From NCBI RefSeq assembly GCF_040115645.1, contig NC_089541.1, positions 5,394,001 to 5,458,000 on the forward strand: DNA of 64,000 bases. Direction: 5' to 3'. The translations under genes and the position numbers were made by a program. The notes below the pieces were generated by a model, which worked only from the letters and a program-made list of their open reading frames with translations, was not told where the DNA came from and searched no databases. Each line of letters opens with the position of its first letter. Position 1 is the stretch's first letter. The stretch comes from Euwallacea fornicatus (Eukaryota; Arthropoda; Insecta; Coleoptera; Curculionidae). Shown here piece after piece: positions 1 through 14,032 of this stretch.

Positions 1-341
1 GCTAGTGGTTACGAACAATTGAATTTAATTCAACATACTATACAAATTTACATGGTAAGATTTCAATCTTCTCGACCCTATCAAACACTCTATGTTTTAA
101 ATTCTAATTACTGAACCAAAAAAAGGAAAAATTTAACACTCCAGTAGATCTTGAAGAATCCACGAAACCTAACGAGAGAAAAATTTGTTCATTTGAACGT
201 GCTGCACCACTACCTCAAGAAAACAACGATGCTCCCCAAACTTTATTAAAGCAACAAAAATGCACTTAAAAATAATTAGAACTTATAGATATTAATATCT
301 CTCAAATTATCTCCAAACGAAAGTTGAGAATCGTAATTTAT

Positions 342-587
342 TTAGTTTACTAATGGAGGAGGTTCATATCGTTCACCACCCCCATACTTTCCTACCCAAT
401 TGGTTGCTATTTCTGCTACTCTAGAGTTAGCAGTATAAACACAACTCGAAATATGCCTTTTTTCAGTTCCTGTGCGTGCCACGTGTGTATATTTAATGGA
501 AAATCTGCCAGATTTGGTAACACGCCAGAAATGTTTTGGTTCGCTCCAAACAAGTCTGTCTGGAACAATTTCCAGATGTGCTGCCAT
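342..587 (-). CDS. Unrecognised 81-residue intronless ORF
   Basis: An uninterrupted ATG-to-TAA frame whose composition looks like a real protein: Trp at four places, few Leu/Ile/Phe runs, a basic centre (KHFWRVTKSGRF) and a Gly/Pro-rich end (GGGERYEPPPLVN). The start context is good (gatATGG). An AATAAA hexamer on the minus strand (337-342) overlaps the stop codon, which is unusually close for a polyadenylation signal. It lies on the strand opposite E93, probably inside or just upstream of that gene, so it would be a nested or neighbouring gene or an old retrocopy. I do not recognise the family and propose no function. It could also be the last exon of a longer minus-strand gene. Confidence 0.4.
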   Translation of the reverse strand: MAAHLEIVPDRLVWSEPKHFWRVTKSGRFSIKYTHVARTGTEKRHISSCVYTANSRVAEIATNWVGKYGGGERYEPPPLVN

Positions 588-2974
588 ATCGCATTTTTAG
601 AGCCCGTGAATAATAAATAATTTTGAAAGCTGTAAAGTTTACTATGATTTGCGATTAAGTGAAGCTAACTCCGATTTTTTGGACAGATAGCCCGAATAGT
701 TTGTGTCCTTTACGCTTATCTTTCATGGTACTTTTTCTAACTTGTTGCGTTTCTATAGATTGTTTGATAAAAATGCGTATTTTTACGTTACATGTAAATT
801 AAGTGTTATACCTGTTATATTCCGAGTAAAAGCATCTTCGGATAGGTCGATAATTCTCGCAAAATAGGCCTGAACCATAATTTCGCTATGCACAAGCGCT
901 AATTAAGCACCTGTTTGATGCTAACTGTGGTAAATTGGTAATAAAAATACACCGTAAAACAGAACCATAAAATTTCTAGCGTTTCAATAAATATAACAGC
1001 AATGACTTTGCTTGCATACAGTGAACCAGCAAACAAAGATTGGTATCAGTGACCGATAAAACTATACGATTTCAAGGATTCAAGGTGAGGATGATTCATC
1101 ATTGCCAAGGCCAGGAAGGCTGTGCTTTCTACTCATATGCCGTTAAAAAAAAGCTAAAAATTTGGTTAAACTTTTTTTTTATTATTAAGATTAAAACATT
1201 GCACCTTATCTCTAGTTGAACCAAAGATATAAAAGTCAAATTTGATCGTTAGAAGAATTAAACGCTATCAAAACGTTGTATACACTCCCCCCATACGTTT
1301 AGCCTTATCCGAGACATTTTTATTATCGTAGGTTAGTAAACTCTAGCTATCGCTTGTGTTGTTCCACTGATAAGAAATTAATTCATTATTGGTTATTGTT
1401 ATATTTTTATATGTATTATTAGCACTGTGCGGAATTTGTATGTTGTTGTAAGGATTGGCTTCCTGGCCTTAGGTACCTACGCAAAGAAAAAATGTGAATA
1501 CAAATGTTTATAAACAACATCAAAATTTAAACAAATTGACGACATCCGGTGTTCACATGCCAAGGCAATATAGTTGTTCTATCCGAAAAAATACGAGGTT
1601 GACAGACGTGTCAATACAAAGAAACTGTCAATATAATCAAACAATGCTGCCACATGTTGACGGGTCCCCGTGTACATTTGTTTTTAATCATAAGTGAGAC
1701 CTGACCGCCTCCGTTCCCTTTGTCGCCAATAATGTATTTAGGTTGAAGTTAACATTAACTTTAAAGGAATGATGAAATTACATAATATTCCAGTCATCGT
1801 GGGCAAAGCTATTTTTCATAGGAAATAAGCACACTATTACCAAGAGAAGATCAATTTCAAATCTGCAGTTCCACAAAATAATATAAATCATTGATTTTTC
1901 CGTAAGTTTTATGCAGGCAGCGCCAATCTGTTCATACCAAGAATCAAGATAATGCAATAACGCTTTGACCTTGTTCCACATTGCGAATTTTGCCTCCGCG
2001 AGAAGTATTATCGGTCGCCATAATTCCTAACTAACAATTTCACGACTTGAATAAAACGTTCTTGAAAATTCTTGTTCATCGTCCAACACAATGCAAGATT
2101 TTTGTAGCTTGTGCCTTATAAATACCGAGCTCTATGATATACATACATGTTTACATCTTGATGTTTCGGGGTTTGGTATAGCCACACCACATACCAAAGA
2201 ATTTTCACAGATCATTATATCAATTCCTCTGGGGCGCACTATCATTGTTTGTGTGACCTGTTCCCTTCTAAACTGTTAAGAAAATTATAAATATGATAAC
2301 AGATGTGTAGCCACCAATCATTTGACACCAATGACAAAGGGTAAGATGTCAAATTTGGTGATGATGCGTTGATTGATTATAGATTATATTGTATTGACTT
2401 AGTCACTTACTCCATTCTTATTGGCTGCCAACAACGAAATTGATCGCATCTCCCATTTGTTGAGCTTCTCTGCATTCAATGAAGAAACTGAAACCGGCTC
2501 TGGCTGTACTACTTATGTTAAAATGCAGAATGCAAAATTGAACCTGGAAAAAAATTGAGCATTGAAAAAAAAATATATTTTTTTTGGATCACAAAAATTA
2601 AGCTCCTGTAAACTGTAAAAAACTAGTGGATGGCTGCCCAAAGATGAAACATCGCCTCGACTCCTAATGATGATAATTTATAAGAGAGTATACAGTAAGG
2701 TCTGGAAAAGTTGATGATGATACATACGTATTTGAAAATCGAATCTTCGTATATGGGAAACATTATTTTGATGTCATCGCAAACAATGGCAATTTTCACA
2801 TAAATGATCCAGACTTTTCAAACATCACAAACGTTAAGTACTCCTCTCATATTGTAAAGATGCAGCTTTACCTCCATCTAAACGACTCTTGAATGGTTTT
2901 CGGGATTCTTCATTTTGAGAGTCGAAAAATGCTGCCTCAATTTCAACACACTCACCTTTTTTTTTTAATTTCAG
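588..2974. other. Non-coding stretch upstream of the first visible E93 exon
   Basis: AT-rich sequence with no frame that looks coding on either strand. It ends in a long T-run plus ttttaatttcag, a good splice acceptor for the E93 exon at 2975, so at least its right part is an E93 intron. The 5' exons of E93 were not found here and probably lie to the left of the window. Confidence 0.5.
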
Positions 2975-5900
2975 TTCTGATTTTAGAGCCAAGCCCCGGA
3001 TGTCCGCTGTTGCGGGCCGCCGAACCTACACGGAGGACGAGCTGCAAGCCGCCTTAAGGGATATCCAGTCGGGAAAATTGGGCACTAGAAGGGCGGCGGT
3101 AATCTACGGAATCCCCCGCTCTACCCTCAGGAACAAGGTGTATAAATTGGCTTTGGAAAGGGAGAGAGAATCGCATCTAAACAATTCCACTCCTCTGAAA
3201 CTGGACGAGGACGAGGTTTTAGATGACGACAAGGAGTTGTCGGGCACCGAGGAGGAGAAGGAGGTCGAAAAGGTTTTGCATGTAAGTTGCTATGAGTTTG
3301 TTGCTGTCCAAAATGGTAATGACAAGCTACTTCAAAAGCCTTTTAATTTAATCGAAAACGTGAGACTAGATCATTATACAAAAAAATCGCGTTGTATGCT
3401 ATTATAAAAAATTCAGATTTTAAGCACTTTTCACAAATTCTAAAAATTGCTAGCAAAAAGCGATGTTTTTTTGACTTTGCGAAGAATATAATTTCCATCG
3501 AAATAGTGAAAAAAAGACACATCAATGGCTTGTTTTCTTGGAATTTATCTTCCAGGTAAACTTGCCAAGGGTTCTATCCATCTATTAGTTCTTTTAGCAA
3601 AAGCTAAAATTATGGAGTTTTAGACGCCGCTCACCATGGCCGATATCCTTCGGTTCCCGTCAGGTGTGGAGCACCCTCCGGATGCCATAAAACTCTTCCT
3701 GCAAAAAGCCAAGGAGAGCCAAGAGACGGGGTCGCCGCCTGCCGACCATAGTGAGGTTATTCAGTACCTCCAGGTACGAAATGTAAGAATTTCTTAATAT
3801 TGCACCCCCGTTTAAATAACGCACATAGAATTGTGGTGCTGGGAATATGCAGTAGATGATGAGCCACTTACTAAATGAAACCGTTACTGTAGGTTTATTT
3901 GCAGGCCCTCATTGCCTCCCAAAACTTCCTGGCGAATCAAAAACCGCCGGACGGCTCAGTATTAAACCACATCATTCCAGAGCTTGCGAAACGGCTCATT
4001 GTGGAAGAACATCTCAAGATGCAGAACAATAACGGTGATAGTGAGAGGCTGCCCAGGCCCAGTCCCTCCAACTCGGTTATTACAAAGGTAAGTTGTACAC
4101 CAATTCTTTGACAATACCAAACTAATATTTCATCCACAGATGGAAAGGCCATCGGAAGTTGAATCGGAGCCAGCTGAATCCCCCTCCAATGTGATACATA
4201 AAATTCCGTCCTACAGACCGACGACGTCCGCGACGAGTAGAAACGGTTGCGACATCTTCAGTAGGAGCAACTCGTTGGACTCTTCCTCTCGTTTAGTGTC
4301 ACCTCCGGTGACGAACGACTCGAACTCGCCTCCGATTCTGCCGGGCAAGGGTCTGCTCATCAAAGACGTCATCGCACAGAAATTTCAACAAAGTCTAGAT
4401 CCGACGGTGCGGAGGCCCATGGCCATGGATTTGGATATGAAAAGAGGAGGATTTACGCCACCGTTGGGCGGACTACCTTCTGTGATTAAGACGCAACAAG
4501 AGGCTAGTCGACAGTTTCAACATCACCAACAGGCGCAACAATCACAGCCGAAACCTCAAAATTCCGGGGGACAACCTACGGGAGGCAAAGGTAGATTTGA
4601 CAACAAAAATAAAAACCACAACAAGCCAAGTAAATAATTTATTATCTGAGATTAACATTGAAACATTAAAGATAATTTGGCAATATAGTAGACATATAAA
4701 CATATTTGGATGGTTTTCGAGCTTTGCATTTTCTCCGTCATTCGGCTAATTGCCTCTTTAAAATCTATAAATGTCTATATATTTGATTCCAACAACTTGT
4801 TTTTTGTTTATATCAATATTGTTTGGAGTATAGGTACGAGACCGAAACGAGGCAAATACCGAAATTACGACCGAGATAGCCTGGTAGAGGCGGTGAGAGC
4901 TGTGCAAAGGGGGGAAATGTCAGTGCACAGAGCCGGCAGCTATTACGGTGTCCCCCACTCTACTCTTGAGTACAAAGTGAAAGAGAGGCATTTGATGCGG
5001 CCCAGAAAGAGGGACCCAAAGCCCAATCCTGTGGATGAGAAGATTGCTAGTCTTAAACAGAACGATCTTAAAATTGCACAGGTATGAACAATAAATCTAT
5101 TCTTACTGATGAACAAACTTGACCAGCAGCTAATCAAAAATACAAGAAACAGCAAAATGAAAATTTTTTACTCCAAACCTCAAAATTTAAATATCTTTAA
5201 TATCGGAATTTTTTCCTGATCCCATGGCTTTTAAAACCACCCAATAGGTTTTGAAAAGCATATTATGCTGTGGGCAATCAGTCACTTAATAACGATCTAC
5301 AAATTTGCTGATTTACAGCACTGCAAACAGTATTGGTTTTGGTTCTCAAATTACGTGTTTCCAAACCTGGGTTTAAAATTAGAATTATGCTAGTAATTTA
5401 GTCATTAATTTATTGCAACAAAAACAATTTTTCTATAGGAAAAACTAAAGCAACAACAGCAGCAACAACAAAACGTGATCAAACCGCCTCAGCAAAAATT
5501 CCCCCCTTCGTCACCGAACGGTATGAAACTGCCACTATTCGACACCCCTGCGGGAATAAATCCCGCAGCCGCAAGTTTGACCCCCGGATCGTATCCCCCA
5601 CCTTTCACGTTTTGGTCCCACCCAGGTTTCCCTCCTAATCCCATGGCAGCTCCGTTCTTGTCACATAGTGAATTCTTCGCCTCCCAAATGATTCAGAAAT
5701 TGCAAGAGGAACGAGAGAGGACACTGGGAGGCCAGAGCGGGGTGACATCGCCGCAGAGCGGAGTGACGTCGCTAGTCAAAAGCACCCGACAAATGGCGGA
5801 ATCGCTGTTAGATGGAACGGGGCCCAATGGATCTTTTTTGGATGGAATTATCCGGTCCAGTTTGGAGTCAGGAGTGCCGGTATCGGAAGATAAGACGTCG

Positions 5901-7088
5901 AAGGAGGAAAAGAACACTGCGCCAGAAAACATGTCCAATAAAGCTTTGCTCGATCAGCTCTGCAGAAACAGTCGATTGACGCCTCTGTCTAAACCTAATT
6001 TGACAGATGCCAGTAGTTCGGGAGATGAATCGTACAGGAGGAGTTCGAGCCCTTTGAATTTTTCAACGGGTAAGTATAACATAACAGTTACCAAAACTGG
6101 GAAAGTACATATTTTTTACAATTAATTTTGTCGTCATTCGCATGCGTAATTATTCAGTTTTTTTCATTAGAAATGGGTCAAAATTATTAAAAGTTGAAAG
6201 TTTAAAGTTAAAATTTGTTTTTTCAACAATTAATACATAGTCCAGGCTCCAGATTTCGCTGTCTTCGTGAAATATCTCATATAATAAAAAATGGTTGTTG
6301 AAGAAAATTTTGATGAAAATCGGCCACAGGTTTGTTCCGTCTTTTGTATTAGCCTAGATATTATTCTGCGACGACAATCAAATCTCCATTCTCTGTACAG
6401 TGCAATACATGAGAGCATTTTTAGGTGGCCTCAACTCTCACTCAAACGAAGATTCGAAACACCGACTATCGCCGCAATCAAATAAAGAGACGAACTCGGA
6501 TGTAACGCACGCGCACGGTATAGAAACGTCTAACGACTCGACGGCATCCGAGGCCACGCCAGATCGGAAACGAAGTCGAGACGAAGACGCAGCCGAGCCA
6601 GAGCGGAAACATCCGAGAATTTACTTGAAACAAGACCTGGTCAAGCCGGAAAATCTCAAACCTGAGATGCTGGTGCGATATCGCGAACTCTTACCCGAAA
6701 GGTAAGACATTTTATTTCATGATGAACACTTGATTTCCAGATGGCCAAAAAGTTAATAAAAATTATAGTAAAAAACAGATCAACAACCTTAAAAATACCA
6801 CCCTGTAAATAAATGATTCAGGTTATAATACAAAAAAATGTGGCATTCGATAGAAAATCTTATTTTAAAGGTCTTTATGTCATAAAAACACTGCACAATG
6901 GTGCAAAAAGTATAGGGCAATTCACATTAGAAAAGCCGCTGGATTACGGCAATAGTCGTACAATACATTGCATTATACAATTGTCATGTTAAATGGTTTA
7001 TTTATTTTTTTTTAGAAATGGGTCGAGTTTAGCGATAGAGAGTACGGCAGGAAGCAGTGCCTCAGATAACGACGCACCACAAGACTGA
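2975..7088 (+). CDS. E93: Ecdysone-induced transcription factor E93 / Mblk-1, 3' part
   Basis: Transcription factor that specifies adult fate at insect metamorphosis under ecdysone control. Seven coding exons are read: 2975-3281, 3624-3773, 3905-4087, 4140-4590, 4834-5081, 5439-6069 and 6425-6701, plus a terminal exon 7016-7088 ending in TGA. All junctions are GT...AG and keep frame. Two pipsqueak-type helix-turn-helix (RHF) domains are plain: one after GRRTYTEDELQAAL near 3018-3155, the second from RPKRGKYRNYDRD at about 4840-4985. Between and after them lie Ser/Pro/Gln-rich linkers, a Q7 tract at the start of exon 6 (about 5454-5475) and a PLNFS motif (about 6051-6065) resembling a CtBP-binding site. 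The C-terminus ends SASDNDAPQD. The N-terminal exons are outside the window or not recognised. Frame at 2975 relies on acceptor tttcag; ttttag at 2981-2986 is an alternative. Confidence 0.95.
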
Positions 7089-9285
7089 CACCAACCTTTT
7101 ATAAGAAACAGCTTTTTTTACTGAAAATAAGCCCGGTCGCCCCGTCCCTATCAAGGGGTTGGGGCACCCTCGACGTGGTTGTAAGTTTATAAGAGCAACT
7201 GAGCTCGATATGACGTGTTTGTTGAGATATTTATTGTTTCCATTTTTACCTGTTGTTTTCGCGTAGATTAGCCTACTGGTAAACATCAAAGCAGACCATA
7301 AATTTCTATAATTCATTGCATAATAATAAGTGTTTTTGAAGTATATATTATTACTCTCGTTGAATTTTCTATGCGAGGGAAACCGTTAAGGTTTGTGAAG
7401 TTTTTTGAAAAACGACGCAATCCTAAACGGTTCCGAGTAATTCCTAAATGTCTATCCATTCGGTGTATTTGGCATATGTAAAAAATCCTACGTGTAATCT
7501 CTGTGTGTCTTGACGTGTCCAAAAAATTGTATAAAAATTCACCTTTTTCATGTTCGCGCGTAAATTACCGAGCTGCTTTGATGATTCGAGTTAGACATAT
7601 TGATATTACTTATATCGAAACCCTTTTGGGCCGCGGCCCGCGATTGATTGATAAAAAATTATATCTATCTGTGATTTAATCAAAATTTTTGATGTATATT
7701 TTTCTCTAAAAATATCTTAAAAAGTATAGTAAATTTAAACAACTAGCAGGTAGTTAATTGATATGAAAATTATTGAATTTATATGCCAAACGTGTTTCAA
7801 AGAATACCTACGCTAATAATTATTTCTTAAGTAAAATTTTTGTTCATCTTTATACATTTAAAATTACAAAAAAAAATATGAATATGGAGATCGGACTTTG
7901 GTAAAGAAATTTAACTTTTTCTGGGTTTCTACTGGAACACGTTAAAAACTGCGAAAACTGACGGATCGGACACGAATTTGTCAGTGTGTTCGTGTTAATT
8001 TCGTTTCGGTTCTCTTATTTCATATAACAATGAAGTGCAATTAGATGGTATATACATAATACATATATATTTACATCAATATTAATTAGTATATAAGATA
8101 TATTAAAAGTATATTATATATTTCAAAATGGAAGCTATTTTGTTCGAGAGATAAAAGATTGACTCCAGGTAGAGTTTAAAAAAGTGCTTCTTTTCCCCCG
8201 TTTTCAACAACCGTCAGATGATTACAACCAACCGTTAAACCGAACCGATACCGACAGTTAAATGGGAATGGTGTAACTGGTATTTGCGACAGATTTACCT
8301 AGTCATTGTTTAGATCATTTTGAAACAAAAGTCCAATAACATAGGAAAGGAGATTTGGACTTGGTGATTTTGAGATTAATTATCAACATTTTTTGGTTTA
8401 TTTGAATCAATTTCACGTATTGTCTGGACAGTCTAAGTTCTTCCAGACATGATGATAAAACGACGTATTAAAAGCACTCTCTAAAAGAGGTTTTGAATTA
8501 TAACAGAACTCACGTAACATGGTTCCAACCGAAATTTTCTCAGCACTATTACAGCATGCACAATAGAATGGAGGAAAACAAAGCATGCACCCTCATGGCC
8601 ATTCTCATGATTCCCAAGTTTCGCGGTACGACCTTATTATAAATGATCCCCATGAAAATCTGAAATGGAAATGAAAACCTGATATAATTACAAGGATTTA
8701 ATTGAATAAAAGATTTATTTCCTGCGAGAAATAGTTTAAGTTTAGAATTTTTAGCATTTCCGTGGCAAAACGTATAATGTAATAAAATTACAAAATGGAA
8801 ATTTGCCAGCAAATCTGCTTTGCGGCAATTCCACTGGTTCCAATTGATTATTGCAGATAAATGGAGAGAGAAATAGAGAATAGAAAGTGACAAAATAAAG
8901 CAAATGATTGGAAAAAGAAGTAAAAATGCATATTTTAATTGCAGATATTCGGACTCTATTCTTCCTTTTCTCAAATAAAAACTATAATATTATTTAATTA
9001 TAGATCAACTTTGTTTACATCAAACCATTAGAACCACGCTTTGGTCCACCTGTATGAGCTAGTTCTCAACATTTTGAACAAAGTTATCGTGTCGCATCAA
9101 TGTTGAAAACCAAATACGGCTGCTTCTATTTCGGTTCGAATTAGTTATGAGTTGTTCTGGCTAAATCAAAAACACTTTTATCTAGAATATCAACCATTAG
9201 TCTTCACTTTGGTTCTCTCGTTACTTGCAGAATCTAAGCCACTCTATCCATCCAGAGGTACTAACTAGTGTTCCTGACTAAAGGT

Positions 9286-9303
9286 CACAATATTAATATT
9301 GTG
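9286..9303. repeat. Perfect 18-bp palindrome
   Basis: cacaatatt is followed directly by its reverse complement aatattgtg. It could be a protein-binding site or chance in AT-rich DNA; nothing else points to a function. Confidence 0.5.
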
Positions 9304-12300
9304 GCAGCTTCAACTGAAGTTAATTTCTACGGAAATGTTGAAATAAGGGATGGATCAAAATTTTTGTTTTTAATGTGATGTCAAAAATAACACCATAATA
9401 TTTAAATAATTTGGCCTTACATTTGACTGTAATATTTCAAAATTCGATCATTCATTATTAGGAATTGGAAATTCCAAAAATACAAACAAAAGAAATCCAC
9501 TAATTTTAATATAAAATCCCATGTGAGGTTCTAATTTTTCATCGTCGTTTTCTGTTCGTTTACGTTTCGCAGCGATCTAGTCGGTAGTCACAATCCAAAA
9601 AAGTATAGCATTGTACATCAGAATCACTTACTCCTTTGGTTCATGTTTTGCATACCAGAAATTGCATTCATTATTGAAACTCCTAAAGCGCTAACCACTT
9701 CATAGTTCTTTATTTTTAAATGAAATAAAAAATACTCAATTCCTTTAAAATAGTTCTAAAATAACCTTATCGTAAATAAAATAATCTACTGAATCTAAAA
9801 ATATAAAAAAATACCGGGTGTCTCTCGTAAAAAGTAAAAATTTTCACTTCCCGTTAAATCGGAATAGAACAATTTGAATTATTTAGAAAAAACTATAAGT
9901 CGCATTGATTTTTGGAATTTCTATAAAAACTATAGATTCAAAAAAATACAATTCCAGTCGCCTAACTGGAAAAGCGCCAAGTTTAAGAAATTTCAAGACC
10001 ATTATTTGGCACTTTACGTCATACCAGGGTCACAAAGCCTTTAAAATCTAAGTGATCCGGAATGTGAGCTGGCATGTTCTTCTTTTGATACGATCCCAGA
10101 ATCGCTCAAAGTCTGAAATCTAATAAATATTTATGTTTATTTTATTTATTTTCGTTGTTCTTAAACATAATTTTTTTCACCGTTTCATCTCCAAAACGAG
10201 ACAAACGAAGTAAATCTGTTGCTAAAACCACTCTCACCAGCCCCCTCCAAACCACACCATCAGCAGTAAACTCACATATTTAAGTTGGACCAAATACTTG
10301 CTGTATGTTGTATATAAGAATGGTATGCTTTTCATACATATCTTTTGGCCGTGCGATTCGGTCCTGGAAAGGCCTGCTGTGAAGTGCATAGTTTTTAGGA
10401 CCGTGAAAATCAAAACGGGACCTCCAAAAGACCGAATCGGCGATCAAACATAAACATTCCAACCATATATGTGCCAGATTTTTTATTCACAAGATTAGCA
10501 TTGAGATATTTATTAACAAACAGATATAAATGGGTGATCAAAAGGTTCAAGCCTTTATCGGTCACCGAATACGTTGCCTCGATGATGAGAGCGCGTATCT
10601 TAAGTTTTTGAGGTCGTGTCGACTTCCCCGTTCGTAGTTGTAAGATTTTATAAAAAAAAAACACTGTTTTAAATGTTTGTGTGTCTCACTTCATGCTTGC
10701 GCTTTGTGAGGCCTGGATTCAAGAACTAATTTCATTTGAGAGGTTTTTCCGAAACAACAAAAATGTCCGGTCATGTGATATTATCCAGTAGTTTTTGTCC
10801 CGGTCTCACTGGAAACTGTTTTAGCTTGTAGTATACAGTGTACTAAAATGCAAATGTAAACAGACAAGAAAGCAAGTGTGTCACTATTTTGTGCAATTTT
10901 TTATATTCTAGTGTTATGAACTGTTTTCGTTTTATTTTTAATCATTGTCATTGTGATAATTTGTTATAAAGACACCGTTGTTCTTATTATTTCTCATGCG
11001 GTCCGGGCCGTCCGGGCTGAAACGCGGTCCAAACCAATGTAACTCCAACAGTGTAAACGTAACCTTAAAAAGTATACGCGTAAATGATATTTTTAACGGA
11101 TCTAATTACGAGAAAAAACGTTTTCTTAAAATTATATATTTCCTCGAAAATGTGTTTATATAGCGACATGTGTTTTTAAGCGTTTTTGTTTTTAAAAAAA
11201 CTTTTATGGAGAGGGGATTTGAGATTGTTTTTGTTCATTTTTTATTACGTAGGCGGTCAAAAAAACAATCAGAAACAGAAAATCTGAATTGATGATTAAA
11301 CATAAACATATTCTACTTTAAGTTGATCTACACACCCTAAAGTGTCAGTATTTTGCATTAAAAAGAAAACCTTAACGGACCAAGCTCGTTTTGTTAGATA
11401 TTTAAGTTAATCATTCCAACAATTAATATTTTCGTCACGAATAAGACTTTATAGTTTTCCTACGATATTTTTTTACATACACATAATTTTAATGATTTTA
11501 TATTATTACAATTATTATTATAACAATGTATTTGTTAAATAATTTTAATTTTACTAGCCGATAAGTGATTACTTAAGTTTGCTTTAGTGTCGTGTAAATA
11601 GTACTTTTAGCACACTTTAAATATTTCAATATTTGTGTGCCTGCTGAAATTACAGTGAAACTCGTTGATATAATTATTAAAACAAAAAACATTTATTGGG
11701 TTTTTGGGTATTCGTTTAACAAATCAAAAGAGGCAGTTGAAGGGCAGGTGATATGAGAAAAAACTGTAGCTGCAAGTAAGTCACATTTCAAATTAACTAT
11801 GTTCTTGAGTTAAAAAAAGTTTATCAATTTATCTCACCAGTGCGTTTCAAAATATCAAATGCAATTTTATCGTCAAAAGATGGTACACTCAAAATAATTT
11901 TAACAAAATTTTTCTAAGCGAATTTTCTTCAAATCCTTAATAATTTCTAATTTTTAAATTAGTGATTAGCAGCTGAACTTTTTTTTCATCATTTTTGCCA
12001 CATTTCTATATCACCATTGTGATATATCATAAATTTTAATATGTCGTTCGCCATTTAATGATATGTCAATGATAAACGAAAAGTTTAAATACATAATATG
12101 TGAATTTATAAGTCATTGCCGTATCAAAAGGGTAAGTACAATAGATCCTTAAAAAACCAAATTTCGAAAAGATTTTGATTTAAAATTAAAACATATACGT
12201 TACGATTTAAAAAACAAAAGCTAGTACTAATTGCGTCCAATCGTAAACTGAAGTATGACATAAAAAAAACCTTAGTTCTTTATGTCACATTGATACTCCA

Positions 12301-13989
12301 AATTTCAAATCTCTATCAAAAATAATAACCGAGTTTAAACTGTGTTTTCAATTTAGGTCGTCCGATAAATAGAGTAATAAGTAACATTAATGACTAAAGA
12401 TCAGTCAATTCACATTTCTGTTGTGGTTAAATTGTCATTTGAATTTGGAATTTTTTCTGTCATACAAATTTAGATATCTTCGTTTAGGAAAAGTCAAGAA
12501 ATTGCACATATAATCTAAATGCAAATTGATTTGACGAACTCGAATTAAAGACTCAAATTTCGATAACACTAACATAAAATTAATGAAAACAAAAAAATTT
12601 CTCAAGTTTCTTAGTGCACCCTTTGCAAACTGACTGCGTCTACTTTAAAATGTTATTTCCTTAAAAAAAAAATGATGAAAATAAAACCACTTTTAACATC
12701 TGCGACAGGTAATTCCATTTGAAAATAGTCTTCTTTCTCTTGAGGGTTTACTTTATAATTAATTAGTTTTGTATATCAGAGCAAGCTTGGATTTTATACT
12801 ATCAAATTTCTTATATTAGAACACTTCTGCCACTGTTTTAAGGTCTGTATCGCCTGCCTCAACATGTTAAATAACACCCAAAAACGAAATTTACTTTACA
12901 CCAACCATATAATAACAATAGTACCCACACACAATTCCCACATTTAACCACTTTGATGAAGAGACCCCGGTGAAAGCAACTGGCGTTTTAGTTGCGATTT
13001 CTTTTAATCTCGCACTTTAATACGTAGCAAAAGCCGTGTGCAAACGTCACTCGACAAGAAATTCGTTATTACTCGTAGAACTTATACAGAGTATATACTT
13101 AAGTAGCTGGTAGATAAATCGTCGCGTCAATACGTTTTGACACTTACAGTACAAGGATAGGTTTAATTCCCACTAGAGTTTTTTTTGTACATGAAACACT
13201 AATATGGTGGCGGCACTTAACTAATCGTAGCGTTTAGAAAATACTTTTAGTACGTAATAGTTATGTAGGGCTTACTTTTAGGGTCTCCCCTCTATCTCTT
13301 CATCATCGTGGTAGCATTACAGGTTCAAACTGAAATAGACCGGTTCGTAATACTCACATGGCATATTTCAGAAAGTTTATTAATCACATTCCAGACAAAC
13401 TAAAAAGCCGTTTTTGTATGTACCTGTTTATTGGTGCGCCAGTTAAATCAAAAATACAATTGTCTAGTCTAGATACGTTAACTGATTTTGATTAGGGAAG
13501 TTAGAAAAATATTAGAGAACAAAAATGTGATTGGTAGAGAAAAGTTGCCAAAGACTGACGTAGCGGTACGTGAAATGTTAGAAGGAATTTTATACCCCGT
13601 TTTTAGTAGGCTTTTGAGTAAATTAAATTACCTTTTAAAATATGCCATTTCCAAGAATATCAAGAAAAGAACTACCCCGAGCAGCTAAGAATTGCAGACA
13701 TAACTGGGACCAAGACATTATGTACTCTGTCATATCCAAGATATCAGAAACCAATATCAAAAAAAGTATTTTTCGCTAAGCATGTTCAACAGATCTAAAA
13801 ATGTACAGGTTCAAATTATGAGGTATTGAATTTTTTGACAATATGTTAGCAAAATTTACGCCAAAAAACCTGTTTTGGATAAATAATTTTCCTGTAATAT
13901 ATATTTATTATATTTCGTATTAAAATTGTGACTATAAATGCCTTGTAGCGTGAATATTTATATCTATATTATGATACCTAAAGGCATCG

Positions 13990-14032
13990 AAAAGACAAGT
14001 CACGCAGCTTCTCTCCGCGACTTGACTTTTTT
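13990..14032 (+). repeat. Short imperfect hairpin
   Basis: The arms aaaagacaagtcacgc and gcgacttgactttttt can pair over about 15 positions around an 11-base loop, with two small bulges. The stem is shorter than a typical microRNA precursor, so no RNA gene is claimed. Confidence 0.35.

Noticed and set aside
8549..8974. 141-codon minus-strand frame
   Set aside because: Leu/Ile/Phe-rich composition typical of translated AT-rich DNA, no family signal, and it lies in the probable E93 3' UTR.
13990..14032. MicroRNA precursor
   Set aside because: The stem is about 15 bp, too short for a Drosha/Dicer substrate; kept only as a hairpin.
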